DNA of 64,000 nucleotides, taken from assembly GCA_900550445.1 (NCBI GenBank), contig URSF01000004.1:35961-99960 (forward strand). Direction: 5' to 3'. Shown here one piece after another: positions 8,519 through 16,972 of the stretch. Source of the stretch: an uncultured Rhodospirillaceae bacterium (GTDB lineage Bacteria; Pseudomonadota; Alphaproteobacteria; CAAGCB01; CAG-977). The position numbers were made by a program, and so were the translations under genes. Positions within the stretch are counted from its first letter, which is position 1, and each line of letters begins with the position of its first letter. Below the pieces are notes generated by a model. It was not told the DNA's origin and searched no databases. It was given only the letters and a program-made list of their open reading frames with translations.

Positions 8519-9580
8519 ATGCGCAGTCAGCATTTAACTCATGCCGTTTTGGCTTCGTTTTTATGGTGTGCGGCCGTGTTCGCGTTCGTCGGCATGAACT
8601 TTATGAAATTTGAATCCGCTTCCCGGGCTTTGCGGGATTCCAGAATCGAAACGGCGCTGACCGAGCTGCAAAGAACAATGCAGATCGAAATGGACAAAGG
8701 CGCTTCTTTGCCCGGAATTGAAAAGGCGGAAGACTATTTGTTCCGGTATGCTTCGGAAAACGACGATGTTCTGTCCGTAATGGTTTTTGAAGGGGCGGGG
8801 AAAATTTTATTCAGCACTGTCGCGGCGCAGGTCGGCATGAGCGTGCCGGCGGTCTGGCGTGAAAAATGCAGCCGTCCGGGAACGGTTTTTGTGGAAACGG
8901 AACAGGACAAAGAAACGGTCGGCCTGCCGGTACTGAACGCTTTTCTGGAAAGCGAAGGGTGTTTGGCCGCCGAATATAAAACCGGAACAAATGAAATCAT
9001 TCGGGAAAAAATGATCGCGACGGCTTTTCATTTTGCCGTCAGGTTGGCGCTGATCGGGGTTGCGGCCTGTTTTCTGATTTGTTTTTCCGGAATGTTGCGC
9101 ACTTTTGTTTTCGGCGGAAAAAAAGTCCGTTCCGCCGTCGTTTTAATTCTGTGCGCGGGAATGTTGTTTTTAATGCTTCAGTTGAATTTTTCGGCGATGT
9201 TTAAGGCTTTTGAACGGGATCTTCGTCAGGAAACGGCCGCAAAGACACAGACGATTGCCAGACAGGTGAAAAATCTGATTGAACGGGTTGTGCAGAGCGG
9301 CATGCCGTTTAAATCAATCAGCGGACTGGAATCTTATCTGGATCAGATTCGTCAGAAAAACAAAGAAATCCTGTTTATTTTGGTGACGGATAAAACGGGG
9401 CGCGTTTTATATGAGTCGGGGGCGGCTGCAGAAGCGTTTGACGCCGACCCGCGTACGGGCAAAATTTCTTTGCGCGAAGGATATTATAACGCTGCCGAAC
9501 CCGTCAACGATGTTGAATCCGCGGCGGGCTGGGTGCAGATCGGCGTTAATGAAAGGTTTGTGCGTGAAAAAATTTTTTAG
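8519..9580 (+). CDS. membrane sensor protein with two extracytoplasmic domains and no visible output domain
   Basis: 353 residues from the ATG at 8519 (a TTG lies directly before it). Helix 1 is at about residues 10-26, followed by a roughly 140-residue exported domain (VLSVMVFEGAGKILFST is PAS/Cache-like), two closely spaced helices at about 172-220, then a second roughly 130-residue domain (EILFILVTDKTGRVLYESG) that repeats the same sensor-fold strand pattern. The chain ends there: no HAMP, kinase, GGDEF or methyl-accepting region. It overlaps the start of the ABC_sub_bind gene by 17 bp, so a shared ligand or signalling complex with that binding protein is plausible but inferred. Confidence 0.6.
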   Translation: MRSQHLTHAVLASFLWCAAVFAFVGMNFMKFESASRALRDSRIETALTELQRTMQIEMDKGASLPGIEKAEDYLFRYASENDDVLSVMVFEGAGKILFSTVAAQVGMSVPAVWREKCSRPGTVFVETEQDKETVGLPVLNAFLESEGCLAAEYKTGTNEIIREKMIATAFHFAVRLALIGVAACFLICFSGMLRTFVFGGKKVRSAVVLILCAGMLFLMLQLNFSAMFKAFERDLRQETAAKTQTIARQVKNLIERVVQSGMPFKSISGLESYLDQIRQKNKEILFILVTDKTGRVLYESGAAAEAFDADPRTGKISLREGYYNAAEPVNDVESAAGWVQIGVNERFVREKIF

Positions 9581-10565
9581 TCTGTTTTTATTTTGGCTGA
9601 TTTTTCCCGTTTTCTGCGCGCAGGCGGCGGCGCCGTCAAAAGTATATATGGTGCTGTGGGACGGCTGCGAAGACGCCTGCCGTGGTTTTCTGGATTATTT
9701 AAAATCGGCCCGTGCCGATGTGGAAATTATTCAGCGCAACCTGAATAAAAAAACCGATCAGATCCCCGCTTTAATCGCCGAAGTCAAAGAACTTTCGCCC
9801 GATCTGCTGGTGACGTGGGGAACTTTGGCGACGCTGGAAATGCTGGGAACGGAAAATAACGGGCCGGTTTCAAAATACGGCGCGGTTCCGGCGCTGTTTA
9901 TGGTTGTGTCGCAGCCGGTGGAAAGCGGGCTGGTTTCTTCATTGGTTTCTCAGGGACGCAATATTACGGGCGTCATGCATCTGGTGCCTTTGTCCGAACA
10001 GTTGCAATACGCCCGGCAGATTATGGCGTTCAAACGGCTGGGGATTGTTTATAATCCGGCGGAAACAAATGCGCAGATTGCGGTTGACCAGCTGAAACGG
10101 TACGCGTCCATGATGAATTTTGAATTGCTGGAACGTCCGGTGCCTTTGGATAAAAACGACAGGCCGGACGCTAAGGCTGTCGCCGGATTGGTCGCGGAAC
10201 TGGCCGAAAACAAAGTTGATTTGATTTATTTGGGGCCGGACGCTTTTATGAATGCGCACCGCGGACTTTTGATTGATACGGCGGCTGCTTTTTCCATTCC
10301 CGTTTTTTCGGCTTCCGAAGGGGCGGTGCGTCACGACAACGCCTTGTTCGCTTTTGTTCACCGCTATTATACGGTCGGGCAGATGGCCGGGCGGAAAGCG
10401 ATGAAGATTTTGAAAGATAAAATTCAAGCTTACGATATTCCGATTGAAGCCCCGCCGCGCGCTTTGCTGGTCGTAAACATGTCGGCGGCACAGAAAACGG
10501 GGGTATATCCGCCGCTGACATTGATGCGCAACGCGGATATGATCAATATTCCCGAAAAGAAATAA
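9564..10565 (+). CDS. ABC transporter substrate-binding protein (ABC_sub_bind family)
   Basis: 333 residues from a GTG at 9564 (AAGG 7-10 bp upstream); this start gives a clean signal peptide VKKFFSLFLFWLIFPVFCAQA. The mature protein has two Rossmann-like lobes with KVYMVLWDGCEDAC, LLVTWGTLATLEML and VDLIYLGPDAFM, the layout of the ABC_sub_bind (DUF534/TrpX) family of periplasmic proteins that bind amino acids or related small ligands. The usual permease and ATPase genes are not adjacent; the only partner is the upstream sensor gene, which it overlaps by 17 bp. A signalling rather than transport role is therefore possible. Confidence 0.75.
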   Translation: MKKFFSLFLFWLIFPVFCAQAAAPSKVYMVLWDGCEDACRGFLDYLKSARADVEIIQRNLNKKTDQIPALIAEVKELSPDLLVTWGTLATLEMLGTENNGPVSKYGAVPALFMVVSQPVESGLVSSLVSQGRNITGVMHLVPLSEQLQYARQIMAFKRLGIVYNPAETNAQIAVDQLKRYASMMNFELLERPVPLDKNDRPDAKAVAGLVAELAENKVDLIYLGPDAFMNAHRGLLIDTAAAFSIPVFSASEGAVRHDNALFAFVHRYYTVGQMAGRKAMKILKDKIQAYDIPIEAPPRALLVVNMSAAQKTGVYPPLTLMRNADMINIPEKK

Positions 10566-11009
10566 TTATTTGCGCTGCCGCGGCGCGGGATAAGTTCTTT
10601 CGGCGCCGTCGGCCAGCTTTTTCTGGCCGCGCGGGTATAAAAACTTGCCGTCGGGCGTTTTAATCGTGCCGTCCGAATAAAGTTCAAATTTGAAAATATC
10701 CATTCTTGAAAAATCAGCGATGGTTTGAGAACAGTCCCGTTTGCTGCGGTTGCGCTGAAAAGCGTAACTGTTCGCTTTCGCCGTGGCATATAAACGCATG
10801 GAAGTATCTTCGGCGGCCTGGGACGGCGCCGTGTTGCTGAAGTATCTGCTGAGGATTTCTTCAAACTGATATAATTGACGGTAAGCGCCGCAGGCCAGCA
10901 CAACGCCGGCCAGTGTCCCGACGCTTTCGATGTCTTTTTCCGATCGTGTCTGGGCGCGGGCGTTGAACGGTACAAGAAAAATCATGAAAATAAGCAGAAA
11001 AACGCGCAT
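10566..11009 (-). CDS. secreted hypothetical protein
   Basis: 147 residues. Residues 1-19 are a signal peptide (LLIFMIFLVPFNARA, cleavage before Q). The mature part has two cysteines (in VLACGAY and KRDCSQT) that could form one disulfide, helical character, and a C-terminal strand pair FELYSDGTIKTPDGKFLYP. I do not recognise the family. It is convergent with the ABC_sub_bind gene, the stop codons being immediately adjacent, and divergent from the phosphofructokinase gene. Confidence 0.6.
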   Translation of the reverse strand: MRVFLLIFMIFLVPFNARAQTRSEKDIESVGTLAGVVLACGAYRQLYQFEEILSRYFSNTAPSQAAEDTSMRLYATAKANSYAFQRNRSKRDCSQTIADFSRMDIFKFELYSDGTIKTPDGKFLYPRGQKKLADGAERTYPAPRQRK

Positions 11010-11114
11010 TTTTTTTAACTCTTTTGAAAAATACCCTGTCAGTTAATCTAGCAGATAAAAGTTCATAAAATACTAACGATTCGCTTTGCCGTTCGGCATT
11101 TTTTCAATCAGTGT

Positions 11115-11144
11115 TTGACGATTGTTTCACGGCTCGTTTAAACT
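11115..11144 (+). promoter_or_regulatory. probable promoter of the phosphofructokinase gene
   Basis: TTGACG at 11115-11120 and TAAACT at 11139-11144 with an 18-bp spacer, about 30 bp before the ribosome site. Fits a housekeeping sigma promoter; inferred from sequence only. Confidence 0.45.
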
Positions 11145-11175
11145 AAAAGGAAATACTGTTTTAAAGGGGGTTTCC

Positions 11176-12447
11176 ATGCCGTATGAAAAAATCAAAGGCA
11201 AGCTTTTAGTCGCGCAGGGCGGCGGGCCGACGGCCGTTATTAATCAGTCGCTGGTCGGCGTTGTGCTGGAAGCGCGGAAATTTAACCGCGTGGATCTGGT
11301 TTACGGGGCGGTGCACGGCGTGCGCGGCATCGTGAACGAAGATCTGGTTAATCTGTCCAGCGAAACGTCGCATAATCTGGAAATGGTCGCCAATACACCG
11401 TCGTCAGCTTTGGGCACGACGCGCGACAAGCCGGATTTGAAGTATTGCCAGCAGATGCTGAAAGTCATGCAGGCGCATGATATCCGTTACTTTTTGTATA
11501 TCGGCGGCAACGATTCCGCCGATACGACGCGCATTATCAGCGAAGAAGCCAAAAAGGCGAACTATCGGCTGCGCTGTATTCATATTCCCAAAACGATAGA
11601 CAACGATTTAATGCACAATGACCATTGCCCGGGGTATCCGTCGGCGGCGCGTTATGTTTCGCAGGCTTTTGTCGGTTTAAACCGCGACAGTTGGGCTTTG
11701 GGCGGAACGGTCATCGCCGTCGTTATGGGAAGACATGCGGGCTTTTTAACCGCTGCTGCTGCGATGGGCAAGAAATTTCCCGACGACGGGCCGCATTTGA
11801 TTTATATGCCGGAACGGACTTTCGACATTGACGTTTTTGCCGATGACGTTCGGCGCGTTTATGAAAAATACGACCGCTGCGTCGTCGCCGTCAGCGAAGG
11901 CGTTCACGACGCGTCCGGTCAGCCGGTTATTACAAAACTGACGAATTGTCAGGATCGTGACGCGCACGGCAATGTCCAGCTGTCGGGATCCGGCGCTTTG
12001 GGCGATTGTCTGGCTCAGGTGTTGCGGGAAAAGGTCGGCATTAAACGTGTGCGCGCCGATACGTTGGGATATATGCAGCGTTCTTTTGTCGGCTGCGTTT
12101 CAGATGTCGATCAGCGCGAAGCCCGCGAAGTCGGCGAAAAAGCCGTTCAGTTTGCCATGTGGGGAAACAGCGACGGATCGGTCGCCATTAAACGGATCGG
12201 GTTTTATATGTGCGATTATGATTTAATTCCCCTGGATCAGGTGGCGGCGAAAACGCGCACGATGCCCGATGAATTTATTACGCCCGAAGGCAATGACGTA
12301 ACGGACGCTTTCCGTATGTACCTGCGTCCTTTGCTGGGGTCAAAGATGCCGGACGCGTATCGTTTGCGCGCGCCGTTTATTCCGAAAATACTGAACGAAG
12401 GCGTGCCGTGTTCTTCCGAACGTCAGCCGAAACTGCCGCAGTGGTGA
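11176..12447 (+). CDS. pfp: pyrophosphate-dependent 6-phosphofructokinase
   Basis: 423 residues from the ATG at 11176, preceded by AAGGGGG; an upstream in-frame start adds residues with no support. It converts fructose 6-phosphate and a phosphate donor to fructose 1,6-bisphosphate in the cytoplasm. The donor specificity can be read: GGNDSADT has Asp where ATP enzymes have Gly in GGDGS, and PKTIDNDL has Lys where ATP enzymes have Gly in PGTIDND. Both substitutions mark the PPi-dependent (and reversible) type. MGRHAGFLTAA is the conserved substrate-binding loop. It is a single-gene unit with its own promoter and terminator. Use of PPi suits an organism living largely by fermentation or under energy limitation. 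Confidence 0.92.
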   Translation: MPYEKIKGKLLVAQGGGPTAVINQSLVGVVLEARKFNRVDLVYGAVHGVRGIVNEDLVNLSSETSHNLEMVANTPSSALGTTRDKPDLKYCQQMLKVMQAHDIRYFLYIGGNDSADTTRIISEEAKKANYRLRCIHIPKTIDNDLMHNDHCPGYPSAARYVSQAFVGLNRDSWALGGTVIAVVMGRHAGFLTAAAAMGKKFPDDGPHLIYMPERTFDIDVFADDVRRVYEKYDRCVVAVSEGVHDASGQPVITKLTNCQDRDAHGNVQLSGSGALGDCLAQVLREKVGIKRVRADTLGYMQRSFVGCVSDVDQREAREVGEKAVQFAMWGNSDGSVAIKRIGFYMCDYDLIPLDQVAAKTRTMPDEFITPEGNDVTDAFRMYLRPLLGSKMPDAYRLRAPFIPKILNEGVPCSSERQPKLPQW

Positions 12448-12451
12448 TAAG

Positions 12452-12484
12452 AAAAACCGGACGCTGATTGCGTCCGGTTTTTTT
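12452..12484. terminator. bidirectional rho-independent terminator
   Basis: Perfect 11-bp stem AAACCGGACGC / GCGTCCGGTTT with loop TGATT, A-rich before and a T-run after. It lies between the convergent phosphofructokinase and hydrolase genes and can serve both. Confidence 0.9.
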
Positions 12485-12486
12485 AT

Positions 12487-13200
12487 CTATTCTTTTCTAA
12501 AAACGATTTGTTTTAAAAAAACGCGCCAGGCGGCGGTGACGGCGGCCGGGTTTTCCAGCGGGGGCAAATGCCCGCTGTCCGCAATGACGGCATGAACGGC
12601 CGTCGGAATCTGTGCCGTCATCTGATCCAGCGATTCCGGCGGGGAAAGGGTGTCCTGCGCGCCGCCCGAAACTAAAACGGGACAACGAATGTGTTTTAGC
12701 AATTCGGTTGAATCCGGGCGACTCATGATTGTTTTTTGTTCGTTGACATATTTATCAACACCCGTCGTCTGCGCCATGTGTTCCAGAATATGACGGATAA
12801 TGTCGTTGTTGCGGTGATTGGGGGAAATAATGCCGAATAAAGCGGATTCCATAACGGCCTCAATTCCTTGCGTTTGTGCCGTTTCTATCATTTCCAGCCG
12901 TTTTTTGCGCGCCGGTTCGGGATCGGCATGGGCGTTTGTGTCCATCAAAATCAGTCCGGCGACGCGCTGCGGCGCCTGACGCAGAATTTCAAAAGCGACA
13001 TATCCGCCCATTGAAATTCCGCTCAGAACGAATTGCCCGCGGATTTGGGATAAAATCCGCCGGGCGGCGTCCGCAACGTTTGTATCCAGTCCCAGATCGG
13101 GCACAAAAAAGTCGGCTTCGTTTTCCAACGCTTTGATCTGATGAATAAATAAACCGGCATTACATAACAGTGCGGGCAGTAAAACAACGGGCGTTTTCAT
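12487..13200 (-). CDS. alpha/beta-fold hydrolase
   Basis: 237 residues, cytoplasmic. The nucleophile elbow is SGISMGGYVAF (GxSxG with the serine near residue 63), the acid is likely the Asp in SGGAQDTLSP, and the histidine is in ADSGHLPPLENP. The short lid region is helical. This matches the pimeloyl-ester/lactonase-like branch of alpha/beta hydrolases, but the substrate cannot be told from sequence. It is followed (upstream on the minus strand, 15 bp) by the isochorismatase-like gene, so the two probably share a transcript ending at the terminator at 12452. Confidence 0.8.
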   Translation of the reverse strand: MKTPVVLLPALLCNAGLFIHQIKALENEADFFVPDLGLDTNVADAARRILSQIRGQFVLSGISMGGYVAFEILRQAPQRVAGLILMDTNAHADPEPARKKRLEMIETAQTQGIEAVMESALFGIISPNHRNNDIIRHILEHMAQTTGVDKYVNEQKTIMSRPDSTELLKHIRCPVLVSGGAQDTLSPPESLDQMTAQIPTAVHAVIADSGHLPPLENPAAVTAAWRVFLKQIVFRKE

Positions 13201-13215
13201 GAAACAATTATCCTC

Positions 13216-13764
13216 TTACCGGATCAAACGGTTCTGAATGTCTTTGAATTCCGGCGTTCCCGCCTTCCTGAGCCATTCAAATAAAACCATTTCTACGGTC
13301 GTCAGAAAAATATTTTCCTGTTGAAAACGTGTTTCGGCGGCGGCTTTGTTTTCGGCGGCGCGGCTGCCCGAAGCGTCCGTCACGACAAAAACGTCGAATC
13401 CTTTTTCCTTTAATTCGACGGCGGTCTGCAATACGCAGATGTGTTCTTCGATGCCGGCGATGATAATTTGTTTTTTGCCCAAAGCGTTTATTTTTTCCAT
13501 AAATCCTTCTTCCCGCACGGCAGACAGACTGGTTTTGGGAAAATAAAGCGCTTTTTGCGGCGCAGCGTCTTTAATGTCGAAAATAGACGGCCCCAATCCT
13601 TTGGGATACTGTTCCGTAATAATGACGGGAACGTTTAAAACGTCGGCGCCTTTTAATAAACGGGAACACCCTTCGATCACGCGTCTGGGGTCGTTTGCCG
13701 CCGGTGCCAGACGTTCCTGAACGTCTATGATCAAAAGACATGAATCGGTTCTGCTGATTAACAT
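13216..13764 (-). CDS. isochorismatase-fold cysteine hydrolase (YcaC-like)
   Basis: 182 residues from the ATG at 13764, chosen for the AAAGG site 8 bp ahead; longer in-frame starts lack one. The catalytic triad is visible: Asp in LLIIDVQERL, Lys in YFPKTSLSAV, and Cys in GIEEHICVLQTA. This is the isochorismatase-like superfamily, whose members hydrolyse amides or enol ethers; the YcaC/hydrolase branch is the closest in layout (GIEEHICVLQT, VVTDASGSR). Substrate unknown. It is divergent from the DEAD-box gene with a 71-bp shared upstream region. Confidence 0.8.
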   Translation of the reverse strand: MLISRTDSCLLIIDVQERLAPAANDPRRVIEGCSRLLKGADVLNVPVIITEQYPKGLGPSIFDIKDAAPQKALYFPKTSLSAVREEGFMEKINALGKKQIIIAGIEEHICVLQTAVELKEKGFDVFVVTDASGSRAAENKAAAETRFQQENIFLTTVEMVLFEWLRKAGTPEFKDIQNRLIR

Positions 13765-13835
13765 TGTTCTGCCTTTCATTTCGGTATATAACTTTTTTAT
13801 TCGTGCCACACTTTTAACGGAATACAAACACAAAA

Positions 13836-15251
13836 ATGAAATTTTCTGATTTAGGACTCAATGAAAACACGCTCAAAGCCGTTGCCGACGTCGGTTATGA
13901 AGAACCGACGCCGATTCAGGCCAAGGCCATTCCTGAAATTTTAAAACGCAACGACGTTATGGGAATCGCGCAGACGGGAACGGGAAAAACCGCCGCGTTT
14001 ACTTTGCCGATGATTGATATTCTGGCAAACGGCCGGGCAAAAGCGCTGATGCCCAGAACGCTGATTTTGTCGCCGACACGCGAATTGGCAACGCAGATCG
14101 CCGAATGTTTCCAAAAGTACGGTAAATACCAGAAACTGTCGATGGCTTTGCTGATCGGCGGGGAATCCATGATTGAACAGCAGAAAATCCTGTCGCGCGG
14201 TGTTGACGTGCTGATCGCTACGCCGGGACGCATGATTGATTTGTGCGAACGCGGCCGGATTTTGCTGCGCGACGTACAGGTATTCGTACTGGACGAAGCC
14301 GACAGAATGTTGGATATGGGCTTTATTCCCGATGTTGAAAAAATCGCCGCGAAACTGCCGGCCATGCGCCAGACGCTGCTGTTTTCCGCGACGATGCTGC
14401 CGGAAATCAAGGCTTTGGCGAAAAAGTTCATGAAATTTCCGGTTGAAGTCCGCGTCGATCCGGCAATGTCGACGGCCGATACGGTGGAACAGTTTATCGT
14501 AAAAACGAACGAACGCGGCAAACGCGAAGTGTTGCGTAACCTGATCCGGGCGGAAAACGTTCAAAACGCGATGATTTTCTGCAATCGTAAAAAAGATGTG
14601 GATATTTTGTTTAAATCATTTACGAAACATCAGTTTTCAGTCGCCGCGCTGCACGGCGATATGGCGCAGGGGGCGCGGACGGAAACGCTGAACGCTTTTC
14701 GAGACGGCAAGGTTCAGCTGCTGGTTTGTTCCGACGTTGCCGCGCGCGGGCTGGACCTGCCGGACGTGTCGCACGTATTTAATTTTGACGTTCCCGTCAA
14801 TTCCGAAGATTACATTCACCGGATCGGACGCACGGGGCGCGCGGGAAAAACCGGCCGGGCATTTATGCTGATAACGTCCGCGGATTTTAAAGCTTTGGCG
14901 ACGATTGAAAAAATGATCGGCAAGAAAATCGAAGAAATGTCCCGTTTTTCCGTTGAAATGGATCCGCCGCCGGAACCTAAAAGCAGGCGGCGCGGTAAAA
15001 CCGGAAAACAGGAAAAAGCGGCAAAACCGGAACCTGAAAAGAAAGTAAGGGAAAAGCAGAATAAACCCGGGCCGGCGGCTGCGAAAAAAGAAAGTCCCGT
15101 CCGGGAAACAAAGGAAAAAAACGGCGGGGAGAAAAAGCGCGCCGATAAAATAAGGAAAACCGCCGGGGCTTCCGTTCCTCCGGCCGCGGAGATCAAAGCT
15201 TTCGGCAATGCCATGCCGGCGTTTATGATGAACGAGGTAAAGTTGTCATGA
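13836..15251 (+). CDS. DEAD-box ATP-dependent RNA helicase (RhlE/DeaD type)
   Basis: 471 residues. Motifs occur in order: FSDLGLNENTLKAV and PTPIQAKAIP (Q motif), AQTGTGKTAAF (Walker A), PTRELA, TPGRMIDL, VLDEADRMLD (Walker B), SATM, HGDMAQGART, DVAARGLDLP and HRIGRTGRAG. The core ends near residue 370; a roughly 100-residue Lys/Glu/Pro-rich tail follows, as in RhlE/DeaD helicases involved in ribosome assembly and cold adaptation. It overlaps the esterase gene downstream by 4 bp. Confidence 0.92.
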   Translation: MKFSDLGLNENTLKAVADVGYEEPTPIQAKAIPEILKRNDVMGIAQTGTGKTAAFTLPMIDILANGRAKALMPRTLILSPTRELATQIAECFQKYGKYQKLSMALLIGGESMIEQQKILSRGVDVLIATPGRMIDLCERGRILLRDVQVFVLDEADRMLDMGFIPDVEKIAAKLPAMRQTLLFSATMLPEIKALAKKFMKFPVEVRVDPAMSTADTVEQFIVKTNERGKREVLRNLIRAENVQNAMIFCNRKKDVDILFKSFTKHQFSVAALHGDMAQGARTETLNAFRDGKVQLLVCSDVAARGLDLPDVSHVFNFDVPVNSEDYIHRIGRTGRAGKTGRAFMLITSADFKALATIEKMIGKKIEEMSRFSVEMDPPPEPKSRRRGKTGKQEKAAKPEPEKKVREKQNKPGPAAAKKESPVRETKEKNGGEKKRADKIRKTAGASVPPAAEIKAFGNAMPAFMMNEVKLS

Positions 15252-15955
15252 AACAAATTTTGACGGATTTGCCATTAAGGACTTATGCTTCTCTGCCCGA
15301 AGGAAAACCCGAACAGGCCGGCGTTTTTTTTCACGGTTACGGCGCTGACGGACAGGATCTGTTTAATATCAGCGGCGTTTTGCGCCGCTTTTTCCCGAAT
15401 GCGGCGTTTTATTTCCCCGACGCGCCCGAAGAATTAGGTTTTTTCGGCGGTTATCAGTGGTTTTCTTTGGACGGTTATGATCCGGCGGTTTTGTCTGATC
15501 CTGCCGCGGGAAAAGAATATCTGGATTCTCTGATGCCGTTGGCGGAAATTGCCCGAGGCGTGACGGATCCTTATATGCGCGCTGTTTTAAAACACAGCGG
15601 CGTGTCGGCGGATAAAGCGGTTTTATGCGGTTTTTCTCAGGGCGGTTTGATGGCTGTTTATACGGCGCTGCGTTTTCCCGAAAAATTAGCCGCCGCCGTC
15701 GGATTGTCCGCGGTGGCCGTAATGTTTGACGGCAAAACGTTTTCGCCGGACAAGATTGTTTCCAAACCGCCCGTCACATTAATTCACGGCGACGCAGATA
15801 ATGTTGTGCCGCCGGCGGTTTTCGAACTGAATCAACAAAATCTGCGGAACGCCGGTTTGTCGGTTGAAAGCTTTGTCGTGCCGGATTTAATGCATGGGAT
15901 AGACGAAACGGCGCTGCGTCATCTTTGTTCAACACTGCAAAAAAGCTTTGCTTAG
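15248..15955 (+). CDS. phospholipase/carboxylesterase family hydrolase
   Basis: 235 residues. The protein has FFHGYGADGQDLF (oxyanion hole strand), GFSQGGLMAVY (nucleophile serine near residue 127), LIHGDADNVVP (acid) and LMHGID (histidine). This is the acyl-protein thioesterase/carboxylesterase family, cytosolic esterases of broad specificity. The ATGA overlap with the helicase gene suggests coupled translation but not a shared function. Confidence 0.88.
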   Translation: MKQILTDLPLRTYASLPEGKPEQAGVFFHGYGADGQDLFNISGVLRRFFPNAAFYFPDAPEELGFFGGYQWFSLDGYDPAVLSDPAAGKEYLDSLMPLAEIARGVTDPYMRAVLKHSGVSADKAVLCGFSQGGLMAVYTALRFPEKLAAAVGLSAVAVMFDGKTFSPDKIVSKPPVTLIHGDADNVVPPAVFELNQQNLRNAGLSVESFVVPDLMHGIDETALRHLCSTLQKSFA

Positions 15956-15990
15956 AAAAAAGAGAGCCGTCAAAAGCTCTCTTTTTTGTT
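15955..15990 (+). terminator. rho-independent terminator
   Basis: A-rich arm, stem AGAGAGC / GCTCTCT with an 8-base loop, extended by A/T pairing and ending in a T-run. It lies directly after the esterase stop and separates this operon from the VirB operon. Confidence 0.85.
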
Positions 15991-16041
15991 TTATTTATAT
16001 TCGGAAAGGTATTTTTAACGAAATAGAGCCACTATTAAAGA

Positions 16042-16746
16042 ATGGAAAAAAGTATGTCAAATGCGTCTGTTCGCCAAAATATCAAGAAAGCCGCGGCATT
16101 GGGAATGCCTCCGGCCGACGGCGGACGTATATCTACTTTTATGTGGTTATCACGTTTTTTCAGTGTGTTGTGCTTTTTTTTAATGACGACACTGGCCGCT
16201 TTGGCGCTTTCCCTGATCCATATTACGAAAGAGGCGGAGGTTAATTCTGTTTTGGTTACGGCGCCGACATATTCGGAAAATCTGTCTTATTTTGAACCGC
16301 TGCACCCGGATATGCCCGCCATGGATATTTTGGCGGAAATGTTTGTGCGCCAATATGTGACGGCCAGAAATAACGTTTGGCGCAGTGCGCCTGAAATGCG
16401 CCGTATGTGGGGGCCCGGCGGTGTCGTGCGTTATATGTCGACGCCGGCTGTGTACGATGCCTTTCAAAGAAGAGAAGCCGGGCGATATTTTCCTGATATG
16501 GAGAGTACGCCGACAGTAATGGTTGAAACGGATATCAAGCGGATTATTAAAGAAGGTTGGAACAGTTGGCAGATCTTTTTTGATACCCGTAAAATGGAAA
16601 CTTCGATCAGTCAGCCGATTATTGAACACTGGATCGCCACTATACAGTTCCGTTACTATTCCGATAATGCCGTGATGTTTTCCCGTCTGCGCAATCCGCT
16701 GGGATTTACGGTGACGCAATATCATCTGGCTCGTCAGAAGAAATAA
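16042..16746 (+). CDS. virB8: VirB8-family type IV secretion inner-membrane protein (first copy)
   Basis: 234 residues (an ATG at 16054 is an alternative start). A cytoplasmic N-terminus of about 35 residues is followed by a membrane helix (about 36-58) and a periplasmic domain with the VirB8 pattern: FVRQYVTARN, MWGPGGVVRYMSTPAVYDAF, then a C-terminal strand set ending in the family signature RNPLGFTVTQYHL. VirB8 links the inner-membrane platform to the periplasmic core in type IV secretion. It is the first gene of a six-gene run; a second VirB8 lies 230 bp downstream. Paired VirB8-like genes are also known in rickettsial systems and in Dot/Icm (DotJ-DotI). Confidence 0.85.
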   Translation: MEKSMSNASVRQNIKKAAALGMPPADGGRISTFMWLSRFFSVLCFFLMTTLAALALSLIHITKEAEVNSVLVTAPTYSENLSYFEPLHPDMPAMDILAEMFVRQYVTARNNVWRSAPEMRRMWGPGGVVRYMSTPAVYDAFQRREAGRYFPDMESTPTVMVETDIKRIIKEGWNSWQIFFDTRKMETSISQPIIEHWIATIQFRYYSDNAVMFSRLRNPLGFTVTQYHLARQKK

Positions 16747-16763
16747 AAGGGGAGAAATAAAGA

Positions 16764-16958
16764 ATGAAGAAAAAAATAATCGGAAGAATGTTTTTTATGA
16801 TCGCTTTATGCGCCGTGTTGAATGCGTGCGGCTCCATTTATGAAAAAGAACCGATCGGGATCGGTCCGGATATTTCTGAATTGAAACGTTCTCCATGCGC
16901 TTGTATGCTTTTAAAACTGCCGGCTGATCTGCCCGAATGGATAACGGCTCAGGGATAA
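16764..16958 (+). CDS. virB7: small VirB7-like lipoprotein
   Basis: 64 residues, preceded by GGGGAG. The signal ends in the lipobox LNAC (Cys22), leaving a mature lipoprotein of only about 43 residues with a Cys pair in SPCACMLL. Size, lipobox and position between VirB8 genes and before VirB9 fit VirB7, the small outer-membrane lipoprotein that stabilises VirB9. In Agrobacterium VirB7 joins VirB9 by a disulfide; the extra cysteines would allow that here, although this is inference. Sequence similarity cannot be judged at this length. Confidence 0.6.
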   Translation: MKKKIIGRMFFMIALCAVLNACGSIYEKEPIGIGPDISELKRSPCACMLLKLPADLPEWITAQG

Positions 16959-16972
16959 CGGGATAAAAAACG

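Noticed and set aside
13941..14564. Minus-strand frames inside the DEAD-box helicase gene
   Set aside because: They overlap a complete helicase with all motifs and show no signal or domain.
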